Shown here: in pieces, positions 63,590-64,000 of the stretch
Layout: each line of letters begins with the position of its first letter
How positions within the stretch are numbered: position 1 is the stretch's first letter
Assembly: GCA_963281255.1 (NCBI GenBank)
Contig: OY725496.1
Location: 2,666,001-2,730,000 of the forward strand
Length of the DNA stretch: 64,000 nt
Origin: Aphrocallistes beatrix
Taxonomy: Eukaryota; Porifera; Hexactinellida; Sceptrulophora; Aphrocallistidae
Direction of reading: 5' to 3'
The notes under the pieces: model-generated
Database searches by the model: none
What the model was told of the DNA's origin: nothing
The model's input: the letters and a program-made list of their open reading frames with translations, nothing else
Program-made: the position numbers and the translations under genes

Positions 63590-64000
63590 GTTTCCCATGC
63601 GAAACTTGTTTTTTATTATAAATGTGCCCAAATTGCTTTTTTATCATTTTTAGATCCTTATAGGGGTTCTAAAAAATAATCCCGATTTTTATAACTCCAG
63701 CCCCAATATTTCGCCACTTTGAGCCACTTGTATCACCTGGTGTCGCTCTAAAAACGACACATTTTAAATGCGAAATGTCCCACAGCTATAACTTCTTTCA
63801 ACAGTGTCAGATCATCTTTTTAATGCTGAATTCATGCTCAGAACTAGATTTCCAGCAATTTGATATATATATTGGCCATATTTGGAAACATTTTTGTTTG
63901 ACCGTGCCTAGCAACGGCCAGGAATTTTTTAACATTCCTGACCGTTGCTAGGAAAAGGCAACCAAAAATATTTCCAAATATGGTCAATATATATATCAAA
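63590..64000. mobile_element. fold-back MITE FB-A, copy 3, cut by window end
   Basis: The left arm starts near TTAAGGTTGGTGTTTCCC (63580). The centre is TAGCAACGGCCAGGAAT ... ATTCCTGACCGTTGCTA at 63909-63951. The right arm begins and runs past 64000. Confidence 0.85.

Overview
This window is AT-rich, intron-containing eukaryotic nuclear DNA that consists mostly of transposable elements. Mariner elements, a P element, several hAT-type elements, Helitrons, a Ty3/gypsy fossil and a transformer-2 homologue together suggest an invertebrate animal, most likely an arthropod. A copepod such as a sea louse would fit, but nothing here proves the species. There are two assembly gaps of N (8811-9010 and 28214-28413), both next to repeats. 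I see no rRNA, tRNA, CRISPR or bacterial operon.

Host genes are few. The clear one is an intronless-in-coding transformer-2 (RS-RRM-RS splicing regulator) on the minus strand at 22090-22989. Two small two-exon genes face each other: 34292 to 33903 on the minus strand (about 77 aa) and 37409-37711 on the plus strand (76 aa). They share a promoter-like stretch, related first exons and the same phase-2 splice junction, and I do not recognise the family. A second inverted pair of related gene starts lies at about 35230-35385 (plus) and 46010-45627 (minus).

Layout: 1-1560 carries two broken hAT-type transposases. 5150-6990 is a short broken Ty3/gypsy element with LTRs. 7156-7484 is an 8-bp-TSD MITE with an array of small palindromes. 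8590-15590 is a dense nest of Helitrons and MITEs. 16900-20900 holds Tc1-like and pogo-like MITEs. 21300-23000 is the tra2 locus. 24000-28200 holds a minisatellite-bearing hAT MITE and a nested Helitron. 30190-31640 has a broken mariner and a MULE-like transposase end. 32220-33330 is another Helitron nest. 33900-37711 holds the small genes. 39041-42666 is a nearly complete P element with 32-bp terminal inverted repeats and a target duplication, itself hit by a Helitron. 46408-50735 is a MITE holding a Helitron, a Harbinger-like MITE, a full-length mariner and a fold-back MITE. 53535-54589 is a second P-type transposase. 54900-57640 is a tandem repeat split by a 1.9-kb TTAA element. 58470-62112 is a DNA transposon with 8-bp TSD and a little-described transposase family, inserted in a Ty3/gypsy fossil. 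63076-63459 is a deleted Helitron.

The main unifying system is one non-autonomous Helitron family, called HelA here, and its relative HelB. HelA has a 5' end TCCTTACTATTAAAACTCG, a GC-rich 3' tail with two hairpins ending CTTG, and insertion between A and T. Copies of HelA contain CRE and AP-1 type motifs and a TA microsatellite that has repeatedly received TA-targeting MITEs. Nesting fixes the order of many insertions.
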